Shown here: one piece after another, positions 1-5,236 of the stretch
Layout of the letters: each line of letters starts with the position of its first letter
How positions within the stretch are numbered: the stretch's first letter is position 1
From: Lachnospiraceae bacterium UBA3689
Lineage (GTDB): Bacteria > Bacillota > Clostridia > Lachnospirales > Lachnospiraceae
Assembly: GCA_002371465.1 (NCBI GenBank)
Contig: DFIU01000003.1
Location: 1 to 15,013, forward strand
Reading direction: 5' to 3'
Length of the DNA stretch: 15,013 nucleotides
The notes under the pieces: generated by a model
Told to the model about the DNA's origin: nothing
The model's database searches: none
What the model saw: only the letters and a program-made list of their open reading frames with translations
Position numbers and translations under genes: made by a program

Positions 1-335
1 TCCTTTCTCAGATTCGTCCTGGGACATTATTCATAGACGGGGAACGCATCGAAAAAGAGAACATCACCTGGGTGATTGACGGTGAGGCGTACACCAATGA
101 GGAGATGAGAACTAATTTCCAGGTACATTGGTCAGTGACAAAGCCAGCCGTTCTTAGAGTAAGGAAAGAGGGCGGGCTTGCGCAGGGTTACCACGATCTG
201 AAGTATGGATTCTGCTTTACCTCTTCCTACATGCCGCCGGTTATTCAGGATCATCTGGACCCAGATCAGGAAAGTGAGATCTTTATGCCTGAGTTCGGTC
301 ATCATGTAAATGAGCGGAAACTGCTGATTGTATAA
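1..335 (+). CDS. C-glycoside deglycosidase beta-subunit-like protein, C-terminal part
   Basis: The frame is open from base 3 with no start in the window, so the gene begins upstream; about 110 C-terminal residues are visible before the TAA at 333-335. The segment reads like the C-terminal half of the CGDB (formerly DUF6379) domain: a strand with FIDGERI, then VIDGEAYTNEEM, a WS-x-x-KPA segment, RKEGGLAQGYHDL and finally SSYMPP. In characterised systems the beta subunit pairs with a TIM-barrel alpha subunit to split C-glycosides (for example from plant flavonoids) after sugar oxidation. That family assignment is from memory of the motif order, not a search. A GTG at 72 lies inside the domain and is not a credible start. 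The partner genes expected upstream (sugar isomerase/epimerase-like TIM barrel, Gfo/Idh/MocA oxidoreductase) lie outside the window. Confidence 0.72.
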   Translation, partial: LSQIRPGTLFIDGERIEKENITWVIDGEAYTNEEMRTNFQVHWSVTKPAVLRVRKEGGLAQGYHDLKYGFCFTSSYMPPVIQDHLDPDQESEIFMPEFGHHVNERKLLIV

Positions 336-435
336 GGAATATTAATGATTTGCAAAATATGACTGATTTTTCTTAAAAATTGAAAAGACGCTTAGGCCAA
401 TTTCATATATAGTATGCCATGTAAGCAGTCAAATG

Positions 436-470
436 AACAGTTTGAAGCGATTTATAGAACTGTTTTTGAT
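436..470 (+). terminator. weak hairpin plus short T-run, possible terminator
   Basis: AACAGTT (436-442) pairs with AACTGTT (458-464) across a 15-base loop and is followed by TTT and mixed bases. It is only a 7-bp, AT-rich stem about 100 bases after the stop of the first gene. It may end that transcript, but the structure is weak and could be chance. Confidence 0.22.
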
Positions 471-564
471 TGGTTAAGAATCACCATGACAAAGAGATGA
501 CAGCATCTCGAATCTAGTGACTATTAAGAATCAAAAAGATAAATTTACATGGAGGTACTTTATT

Positions 565-717
565 ATGGCAGAAATGGCAGTACGTGCAGATAAGATTCAG
601 GTAAGCAGCGAAAGAACGGATAGAAAAACTTTAAGACAGAGAATCTCTGCATATATGAATGAGGTGATCAGCTTCTACGGTAGAATCGCAAGTTTTCCCT
701 ATGCATACAGGCTGTAA
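565..717 (+). CDS. small orphan protein, 50 residues, function unknown
   Basis: The ATG at 565 is preceded by GGAGGT (551-556) at good spacing, which favours this start over the in-frame GTG at 517. The product is 50 residues, begins MAEMAVRADK, and has a basic middle (SSERTDRKTLRQR) and an aromatic C-terminus (ISFYGRIASFPYAYRL). It has no cysteine, no signal peptide and no clear membrane helix. A strong intrinsic terminator follows 33 bases after the stop, so the gene looks like its own short transcription unit. A 6-bp GAGATG/CATCTC hairpin (494-509) and a repeated TTAAGAATCA (474-483 and 524-533) lie upstream. I do not recognise the family. It could be a real small protein, a leader-type peptide or the start of a decayed gene; the ribosome site and terminator favour expression. 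Confidence 0.55.
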   Translation: MAEMAVRADKIQVSSERTDRKTLRQRISAYMNEVISFYGRIASFPYAYRL

Positions 718-750
718 GGATCAGTTTGAGTAAACATATTAATTTAGTGA

Positions 751-798
751 ACCACCCTGTGGCAGAATCGTTGAGAGGCTGCTGCAGGGTGGTTTTTT
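751..798 (+). terminator. Rho-independent terminator of the 50-codon gene
   Basis: ACCACCCTG (751-759) is the perfect reverse complement of CAGGGTGGT (785-793), and a T-run follows directly at 793-798. The position just after the small gene on the plus strand fits a terminator. On the minus strand, downstream of the AraC gene, the hairpin is followed by TTCACTAAAT rather than a T-run, so it would serve there only weakly. Confidence 0.85.
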
Positions 799-828
799 AT
801 AAACTGAGATAACGTGCAGAGCGTATTT

Positions 829-1689
829 TTAATCAGCGTGTTTTAAAGGTTCCTTCAGGGATTTTCTGGCATTTTTACGATATTCCCTGGGTGTAAGGTG
901 GTATCTTGCCTGAAAGACACGATTGAAGGTTGCCTGGCTCTGAAATCCTGAATCCAGATAGATATCAGTGATAGGGCTGTCGCTGTCTGCTAAAAGGGCA
1001 GCGGCATAGCTAAGCCTCATCTCATTGACATAGTGGTTGAAATTCTGATGAAATGTAGCAGAGAAAATTCTCGACAGCGCATACGGACTGACTCCGAGAT
1101 CAGAGGCCATCTGCGTCAGAGAGAGATTTTCCCGATAGTGGCCGGCTACATAGGCAACGGCCTGATACACCAGATCCTGATTGCTGGGATCAATACGGTC
1201 CCGAAAAGAGAGAAGAGGCAGACTTCTGGAAAGGATGACCTGTATCCATGCATGACTCAGGATGATGGATGCCGTCGGCAGTTCTGAAGGGGAGGTCTTT
1301 TCCGATTCAGGAGCTTCAAAATCCTGTTGAAGACGCCGAAGCGCGTAAAGCGTATCGGGATGCACCTGTGATGCTGGAATTACCGGATTTACGGGCGCGC
1401 GAGTCAGGAGAATTTCCTGATATGCCCCAAAGGAAGATGGAGAAGCCAGTAAATGAACTGCCCGGCATTCGCGGGTATCGAATACCTGATAGTGATGGAT
1501 CTGACCAGGAAAAATAATTCCCAGATCACCGGTATTCATGTGGAACAGGTCGATTCCAGTTCCAAGCTCAAGGGTTCCTTTGGTGATGTAGACGATTTCA
1601 ATTGACTGATGCAGATGCGGTGAGAAATGGACAGAAGGGATTTCTTCTATTTGTAGGGCATCCTGATTTTCGTGGTATAGGGGCAACAT
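829..1689 (-). CDS. AraC-family transcriptional regulator with N-terminal cupin domain
   Basis: The 286-residue protein has two parts. Residues about 18-90 form a cupin-like ligand-binding domain (HFSPHLHQSIEIVYITKG, then a second strand set with GDLGIIFPGQIHHYQV). Residues about 170-272 carry the double helix-turn-helix of AraC/XylS regulators: LTQMASDLGVSPYALSRIF is the first recognition unit, and DSGFQSQATFNRVFQARYH plus LTPREYRK are the conserved second unit. Length and order are normal for sugar- or metabolite-sensing AraC proteins. The start ATG at 1689 has only a loose GAGG upstream; a good promoter lies about 35 bases further up. The gene is divergent from the 17-codon reading frame and convergent with the 50-codon gene. 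The effector is unknown. The usual adjacent target operon is missing and an IS remnant lies in its place. Confidence 0.93.
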   Translation of the reverse strand: MLPLYHENQDALQIEEIPSVHFSPHLHQSIEIVYITKGTLELGTGIDLFHMNTGDLGIIFPGQIHHYQVFDTRECRAVHLLASPSSFGAYQEILLTRAPVNPVIPASQVHPDTLYALRRLQQDFEAPESEKTSPSELPTASIILSHAWIQVILSRSLPLLSFRDRIDPSNQDLVYQAVAYVAGHYRENLSLTQMASDLGVSPYALSRIFSATFHQNFNHYVNEMRLSYAAALLADSDSPITDIYLDSGFQSQATFNRVFQARYHLTPREYRKNARKSLKEPLKHAD

Positions 1690-1721
1690 GAATGTAGTAC
1701 CTCGCTGGATTTTTCAGTTCT

Positions 1722-1768
1722 CTGCCCCATATTATAAGAGAAGAGAGGTTTTTCTGTAAATGGGGCAG
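1722..1768 (-). promoter_or_regulatory. araC-type gene promoter bracketed by an inverted repeat (candidate operator)
   Basis: On the minus strand TTTACA (1760-1755) is the -35 box, 18 bases separate it from a perfect TATAAT (1736-1731), and the predicted start is about 35 bases before the ATG. CTGCCCCAT (1722-1730) and its exact reverse complement ATGGGGCAG (1760-1768) flank this core promoter: one arm abuts the -10 box and the other overlaps the last base of the -35 box. Arm centres are 38 bp apart. This layout suggests autoregulation by the AraC protein or control by another dimeric factor, which is inference. Confidence 0.65.
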
Positions 1769-1806
1769 TGAAGGAAGGTTAAGAAGCATACAGAAATATA
1801 AAAAAA

Positions 1807-1835
1807 TTGAGAATTTAGGTGAAGAGATATAGTAT
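1807..1835 (+). promoter_or_regulatory. candidate divergent promoter for the 17-codon reading frame
   Basis: TTGAGA (1807-1812) and TAGTAT (1830-1835) are 17 bases apart, matching five and four of six consensus positions. The site is divergent from the AraC promoter and about 130 bases upstream of the ATG at 1968. Confidence 0.42.
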
Positions 1836-1873
1836 ATTGAATGAAACTATAAAAGACAAGCGAGAAAGACAAC

Positions 1874-1900
1874 AAGAAGAAAAAGGCTGCTTTTCTTCTT
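1874..1900 (+). other. 10-bp inverted repeat in the leader of the 17-codon frame
   Basis: AAGAAGAAAA (1874-1883) pairs exactly with TTTTCTTCTT (1891-1900) around the 7-base loop AGGCTGC. It lies about 40 bases into the predicted leader. The 3' arm is itself T-rich, so it could act as a weak attenuator, but no T-run follows. Confidence 0.35.
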
Positions 1901-1967
1901 AGTTATGTTCCGGATCAGCTGTCCTGAGATCAATTAAGCATTTATGAACAAAGGAAGGAGGCTTTTT

Positions 1968-2021
1968 ATGGATGACCATGGCAAAAAGAAGGATAAATGG
2001 TGGAAAATGGTGGACCTGTGA
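1968..2021 (+). CDS. 17-residue peptide with a perfect ribosome site, or truncated gene start
   Basis: An ATG at 1968 follows AAGGAGG (1955-1961) by six bases, one of the best ribosome sites in the window. It opens a frame of 17 residues, MDDHGKKKDKWWKMVDL, ending at TGA 2019-2021. The peptide is strongly basic and has two adjacent tryptophans. A candidate promoter and a hairpin leader lie upstream. The similarity of the downstream DNA to an IS3-type orfA begins only about 12 bases after the stop. Two readings are possible: a genuine tiny peptide, or the first codons of a longer gene cut by the IS and later deletion. No family is recognised. Because it is divergent from the AraC gene, it may once have been that regulator's target. 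Confidence 0.4.
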   Translation: MDDHGKKKDKWWKMVDL

Positions 2022-2033
2022 TCTACCATTTAC

Positions 2034-2238
2034 GAAAGCTTCTGTTCAAAAGAGTAAAACTTGTTACCTCGAGATTTTTTTATCCCATCGTCATTAAATT
2101 TTTCGTAAGAAGCTACTCATCTTTCTAATTGTGCTAAATCTGGTATCCAGTACTTTTGAGTAAGGAAGGCATACCCTCCTTGCCCATCTAAGTATTCTAG
2201 AACAATTTTTCCTTAAACTCATAACTATACTTAGCCAT
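2034..2238 (-). pseudogene. IS3-family transposase OrfA fragment, frameshifted
   Basis: From the ATG at 2238 the minus strand reads MAKYSYEFKEKL and then hits stops. Restoring one base near 2202 continues with VLEYLDGQGGYAFLTQKY, then WIPDLAQLER, a TGA where the family has tryptophan (RW), VASYEKFNDDGIKKSRGNK and FYSFEQKLS. This is the N-terminal helix-turn-helix of IS3/IS150-type OrfA. One frameshift, one nonsense change and loss of the rest make it non-functional. Confidence 0.82.
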
Positions 2239-2284
2239 AAAAAAACAACCCCCAATCGTTAGATTTATGGTCTAACAATGGGGG
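2239..2284 (-). terminator. hairpin and T-run in the IS end, likely terminator of the lipoprotein gene
   Basis: On the minus strand CCCCCATTGTTAGA pairs imperfectly with the segment at 2263-2249: six bp next to the loop, one bulge, one mismatch and five outer G-C pairs, with a 7-base loop. It is followed by TTG and seven T (2245-2239). It lies about 50 bases after the stop of the lipoprotein gene, with nothing better between, so an IS-derived structure probably ends that transcript now. Confidence 0.65.
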
Positions 2285-2332
2285 TCAGTTCAGTGTCCGC
2301 CGCTCTCTTTTTTGATGACCAGTGCAAATTCT

Positions 2333-3883
2333 TCACCGGTTGTAGTCTTCCAGACTAAAGGCTTTTAAGCCGCCTTCGTTGTACACGGTGAGCTTCATTT
2401 TGTAGGTGTAATCGTTGAACCAGTTGTAAACGGTGTAGCCAAGTTCTTTGGAGACGTAAGGATCTTCGTCGGGCTGACCGTATTTAGCCAGGATTTCGTC
2501 CGCTGTTGAACCCCAGGTGATGCCTCCCGGAAGTTCAAGGGCGGGATAAGTATCCGTTGAGGAAATGTCCATCGAGAAGGCCCAGATATCGGTATCGAGG
2601 ATGTCCTTTACCTCCGATGCGGTATTTTTAAAGCCGATCGTCGTCCGGACGTCGCTGTACTTATCATTTTTGACGGTGATCGTGCCAGTGACCTTATCGC
2701 CAGGATTCATGACATAGCCCTTATCATACCCATAATCGGCAAGGTTGAAGGTCCAGTCCTTACTGATTTCAGAATAAGGAAAGGGAATCTTGTGGGAGAC
2801 ACCATCGAGAGAAAAGATCATTTCTTTCCAGTCGGCATTTTGGATATCTTCATTGTTGGTCGCAGCAGGAGTCTCCTTGGATGCAGAGCTTTCAGTCGGA
2901 GCGGCGGATGCTGCACTGTCCGCAGAAGGCGCGGCGGGAGTAGGAAGGCCGGAGGAACCGGCAGAGGACGTGGATAGGGAGCTTGCTTCCTTTACCTCGT
3001 CCGGAAGCTTTAGATCGTCGAACTTTCCGAATTCGTCTAGCGTCGTTGTGAAGTTGTACTCCTTGACGTCAATGTTAAGAGGAGAGCTTTCGGTGGCACC
3101 GAGGAGGGCTGCAAAGATACTCTTTGCGTCAACGTTCATTCCTGCAGGCAGGAAGGTATCCTTGTAGATATAGAGGTCAGTCGGGGCGGAGACTTTACTT
3201 AAGTCATCTGCCAGAGGCATGACATTTTGCATGGAATTCTTGATCTGCGTAAGAGCCTGACTGAGAAGCTCGCCGGAGAGGGTAGTCTTAAGGACATAGG
3301 CATCCTTTCCATTGATCTTTTTTGTCTGTTTCTGAAGCTCAGCTTCGGTTTCTCCCTTTCCGATTGAAGCGTAGATGGTGCTGTTATAGAGGGAATTTTC
3401 GGCCGGAGCCGATTCATTTAAATCGGGCATATCGACGGACTGCTTCGTCCAGGCATTACCAGTTGAGGAAATATAGGTGGTGGCCTGACCGTCTTCTGTT
3501 ACGACGTAGGTGTGAAGCGGCGTAGTCGTCTTATTTTCGCCGGTGCTGATCGTCATGGAACCTTCGCTGTGAGCAAGGTTTCGATTGAGCTCAGATTTCA
3601 GCTCCATGTTCATCGTTACTTCTGATGATGCGGATTCACTGGGATTTGTAGAGGCAGTAAAATCGAGATTGGTCATCATGGAGAAGCTTTGGACTTCTTT
3701 GATGCTTTCGACCGCTTTTTCGGCGATTTCCTCCGCCGTCAGTTCCTTTTCCGACTCGGCAGAGGCGGATGATGCCTCGGATACTTGATTTTTGCCGATC
3801 TGGTTGGCTGCTTTGCCACAGCCTGCCGCGGAAGTTCCAAAGATCATAACCGCCAGCATCAGCGAAAAAATCTTTTTCTTCAT
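2333..3883 (-). CDS. secreted lipoprotein, LppX/DUF6612-like N-terminal domain plus C-terminal domain
   Basis: The start is placed at ATG 3883 because AAGGAGG (complement of 3891-3897) precedes it at good spacing and the product then begins with a lipoprotein signal: MKKKIFSLMLAVMIFG, then AAGC with the lipid cysteine at residue 22. An upstream in-frame ATG at 3952 lies inside the predicted promoter palindrome and has no ribosome site. The mature protein (516 residues with signal) has three parts: a domain at about 40-300 resembling DUF6612/LppX-type beta proteins (repeated MTMN, AYVLKTT and TTTLDEF-like strands), a Ser/Ala/Pro/Thr linker at about 305-350, and a C-terminal region rich in aromatic residues (WKEMIFSLDGVSHKIPFP to YNEGGLKAFSLEDYNR). 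It should sit on the outer face of the membrane. Its ligand is unknown and the family name is a moderate-confidence recognition. Confidence 0.83.
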   Translation of the reverse strand: MKKKIFSLMLAVMIFGTSAAGCGKAANQIGKNQVSEASSASAESEKELTAEEIAEKAVESIKEVQSFSMMTNLDFTASTNPSESASSEVTMNMELKSELNRNLAHSEGSMTISTGENKTTTPLHTYVVTEDGQATTYISSTGNAWTKQSVDMPDLNESAPAENSLYNSTIYASIGKGETEAELQKQTKKINGKDAYVLKTTLSGELLSQALTQIKNSMQNVMPLADDLSKVSAPTDLYIYKDTFLPAGMNVDAKSIFAALLGATESSPLNIDVKEYNFTTTLDEFGKFDDLKLPDEVKEASSLSTSSAGSSGLPTPAAPSADSAASAAPTESSASKETPAATNNEDIQNADWKEMIFSLDGVSHKIPFPYSEISKDWTFNLADYGYDKGYVMNPGDKVTGTITVKNDKYSDVRTTIGFKNTASEVKDILDTDIWAFSMDISSTDTYPALELPGGITWGSTADEILAKYGQPDEDPYVSKELGYTVYNWFNDYTYKMKLTVYNEGGLKAFSLEDYNR

Positions 3884-3933
3884 GGTGGGTCCTCCTTCTT
3901 GGGTGGATTTAAATCTTCGTTTTGGGGATTCTT

Positions 3934-3952
3934 TTGAGAGATAATCTCTCAA
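3934..3952. promoter_or_regulatory. perfect palindrome at the lipoprotein transcription start
   Basis: TTGAGAGAT (3934-3942) and ATCTCTCAA (3944-3952) are exact reverse complements around one central A. The site begins a few bases after the predicted -10 box on the minus strand, so it spans about +1 to +17. It could be a repressor operator or a stable 5' hairpin in the mRNA. Confidence 0.55.
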
Positions 3953-3956
3953 TTAT

Positions 3957-3984
3957 TTTATATACTACCATACTTTTGAGTGAA
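3957..3984 (-). promoter_or_regulatory. candidate promoter of the lipoprotein gene
   Basis: On the minus strand TTCACT (3984-3979) and TATAAA (3962-3957) are 16 bases apart. The -10 box is good and the -35 box is weak. The predicted start falls near 3950, giving a leader of about 65 bases. Confidence 0.45.
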
Positions 3985-4093
3985 CAGCAAAATTTTTTAT
4001 TTTCTGCAGAGATACCAAAGAAAAGTTACTGACCTGCTGATGGCTTCAGAGGTGCTTTACTTAAGCGGGGCGTGAGAAGTTTTGGACGGGATA

Positions 4094-4129
4094 TGGTATA
4101 ATTTTTTATAAAATTTGACATCGTATAAT
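4094..4129 (+). promoter_or_regulatory. extended -10 promoter(s) upstream of the cobalamin genes
   Basis: TGGTATAAT (4094-4102) is a perfect extended -10 element without an obvious -35 box. A second TATAAT lies at 4124-4129. Either would give a leader of about 235-260 bases that includes the whole tandem repeat block. The TTGACA at 4115-4120 is not at a usual distance from any -10 box. Confidence 0.5.
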
Positions 4130-4193
4130 TAGGTATGATTGGAAAGTTTCGTAGACTTGATATTCCGGTATGACCCGGTTTGCAGAAAGATGT

Positions 4194-4375
4194 GGAACTT
4201 AAGTTTTACGAAGCAAGCTCGTACTGGACTTAAGTTTTATGAAGCACGAAGGTATGGGAATGAAATTTTGCGGAGCAAGGACGTATAGGACTGAAGATTT
4301 ACGAAGTAAGAACGTATGGGATTATAATTTTAGGAAGCAAAACGTATGAGACTATAATTTCACGAAAACAGATGG
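4194..4375 (+). repeat. about six imperfect 31-bp tandem repeats upstream of cbiL
   Basis: Units run 4194-4225, 4226-4256, 4257-4287, 4288-4318, 4319-4348 and a degenerate 4349-4375. Each begins GGA(A/C/T)-T, has a TTTTACGAAGCAAG-like core and ends CGTATG or a close variant. Units two and four agree at 25 of 31 positions by hand alignment. Units one and four contain an exact TACG-N9-CGTA dyad; the others keep it partly. There are no unique spacers, so it is not a CRISPR array. A further diverged copy may lie at 4141-4172. The block ends on the annotated cbiL start codon, so it is leader DNA or an array of protein sites. Function unknown. Confidence 0.85.
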
Positions 4376-5130
4376 AACAGGATCAGGTACAAATGGAAGA
4401 TTTTGGAAGGAAGCGGGACTTGGAAAAACATGACGACGGTACAGACTGGGGCATTTTTTACGGAATCGGAGTGGGACCGGGCGATCCTCAGCTGATGACG
4501 CTGCAGGCAGTCGACATTTTAAGAAAATGCCAGATCCTGGCGATACCGGAAGAATCCAGGGAAACTTGCGCAGCCTATCGGATCGCAGTTCAGAGTGTGC
4601 CCAAGCTGGCTCAAAAACAGGTTCTGCCCCTGCCGGTTCCCATGACCCGGGACCAGAGCATTTTGGAAAAGGCTTATCGGGATGGGGCTGAAAAAGTTCT
4701 TTCCTATTTGAAAACAGGAAAGATGATCGCTTTTATTACGATCGGGGATGTCGCCATTTACAGTACCTATGTAAACTTTCAAAAGCAAGTGGAAGCTGCC
4801 GGGGGAAAGACGAAAATGGTCAGCGGCATTCCTTCCTTCTGCGCGAGTGCGGCTGCGCTGGGCATTCCGCTGACCAAGGGCTCGGAGGACCTGCATGTGC
4901 TGCCGGGAAAAATTTCTGAAGCCGAAAGCGGGACGGAAGTTTATATGAAGTCGGGGCGACGCTTGAAGCGGTTGAAAGAGGACTTGAAAAGGCGGATGCT
5001 CGGTGGTGAGCAGATGGAGGTCTATGCGGTCGTAAGCTGTGGTCTGCCCGATGAGAGAAGGTCCTATACAATCGATGAAATCCCGGATGACGCCGGTTAC
5101 ATGACGACGATCGTGGTCAAGCATTGTTAA
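4372..5130 (+). CDS. cbiL: precorrin-2 / cobalt-factor II C20-methyltransferase (CbiL/CobI)
   Basis: CbiL transfers a methyl group from S-adenosylmethionine to C20 of the (cobalt-)precorrin-2 ring in cytosolic cobalamin synthesis. The protein has the tetrapyrrole-methylase fold: YGIGVGPGDPQLMTL at residues about 30-44 is the N-terminal P-loop-like signature, TIGDVAIYSTY (about 122-132) is the family's TxGDPxxYSTY segment with P changed to V, and GIPSFCASAAALGIPL follows. The ATG at 4372 lies in the last degenerate repeat and has no ribosome site. A TTG at 4420, preceded by GGAAGG (4405-4410), would give 236 residues and remove an unconserved 16-residue leader, which fits the family's usual length better. 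It is the first gene of the cobalamin cluster, 106 bases before cbiD. The function is sure; the start is not. Confidence 0.93.
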   Translation: MEQDQVQMEDFGRKRDLEKHDDGTDWGIFYGIGVGPGDPQLMTLQAVDILRKCQILAIPEESRETCAAYRIAVQSVPKLAQKQVLPLPVPMTRDQSILEKAYRDGAEKVLSYLKTGKMIAFITIGDVAIYSTYVNFQKQVEAAGGKTKMVSGIPSFCASAAALGIPLTKGSEDLHVLPGKISEAESGTEVYMKSGRRLKRLKEDLKRRMLGGEQMEVYAVVSCGLPDERRSYTIDEIPDDAGYMTTIVVKHC

Positions 5131-5160
5131 AACAGATACGGCTAAAATAGGGATTGAAGT

Positions 5161-5169
5161 TGTTATACT
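5161..5169 (+). promoter_or_regulatory. extended -10 element upstream of cbiD
   Basis: TGTTATACT matches the TGnTATAAT form with one change and lies about 68 bases before the cbiD start. It may give cbiD its own promoter, since the cbiL-cbiD gap is 106 bases while later genes overlap. No convincing -35 box is present. Confidence 0.33.
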
Positions 5170-5236
5170 TTTGAAAGAATGTGGCTACAAGGGATGTCGC
5201 AGCCTGAGAACTGCAGCATGGTGAGAAAAGGATTTC

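Larger units (their letters stand above)
2033..2292 (-). mobile_element. decayed left end of an IS3-family insertion sequence
   Basis: Reading the minus strand from 2292, the sequence starts TGAACTGACCCCCATTG, a terminal sequence of the kind found in Firmicute IS3-family elements (5'-TG). An imperfect hairpin, a T-run and the start of a recognisable orfA follow. Similarity stops near 2033. No orfB, right end or target duplication is visible, so most of the element has been deleted. The boundary at 2292 is my estimate from the TG terminus. Confidence 0.7.
3884..4371. other. intergenic regulatory stretch between divergent lipoprotein and cobalamin genes
   Basis: These 488 bases hold no convincing gene. 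They contain the lipoprotein promoter and palindrome (3934-3984), an AT-rich zone, two TATAAT boxes (4097-4102 and 4124-4129), an isolated TTGACA (4115-4120) and the tandem repeat block from 4194. I see no cobalamin-riboswitch core (no GCCACTG-type B12 box). Nothing notable is seen in about 3985-4093. Confidence 0.7.

Noticed and set aside
517..564. Longer start (GTG at 517) for the 50-codon gene
   Set aside because: No ribosome site precedes it, whereas ATG 565 has GGAGGT at good spacing; the extra codons overlap the leader repeats.
1842..1967. Riboswitch in the leader of the 17-codon frame
   Set aside because: Only a simple 10-bp hairpin and a 4-bp stem are visible; no conserved riboswitch core was recognised.
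2790..3167. 125-codon plus-strand frame within the lipoprotein gene
   Set aside because: It lies opposite the Ser/Ala-rich linker, whose composition creates long open frames on the other strand; no ribosome site supports it.
4115..4143. Consensus TTGACA as the -35 box of a cbiL promoter
   Set aside because: The only -10-like boxes near it are at spacings of 3 (TATAAT) and 13 (TATGAT), outside the usual 16-18.
4194..4375. CRISPR array
   Set aside because: The repeats are contiguous, diverged and lack unique spacers, and no cas gene is present.
4519..5124. 201-codon minus-strand frame opposite cbiL
   Set aside because: It is a shadow of the CbiL coding frame with no family features or start signals.
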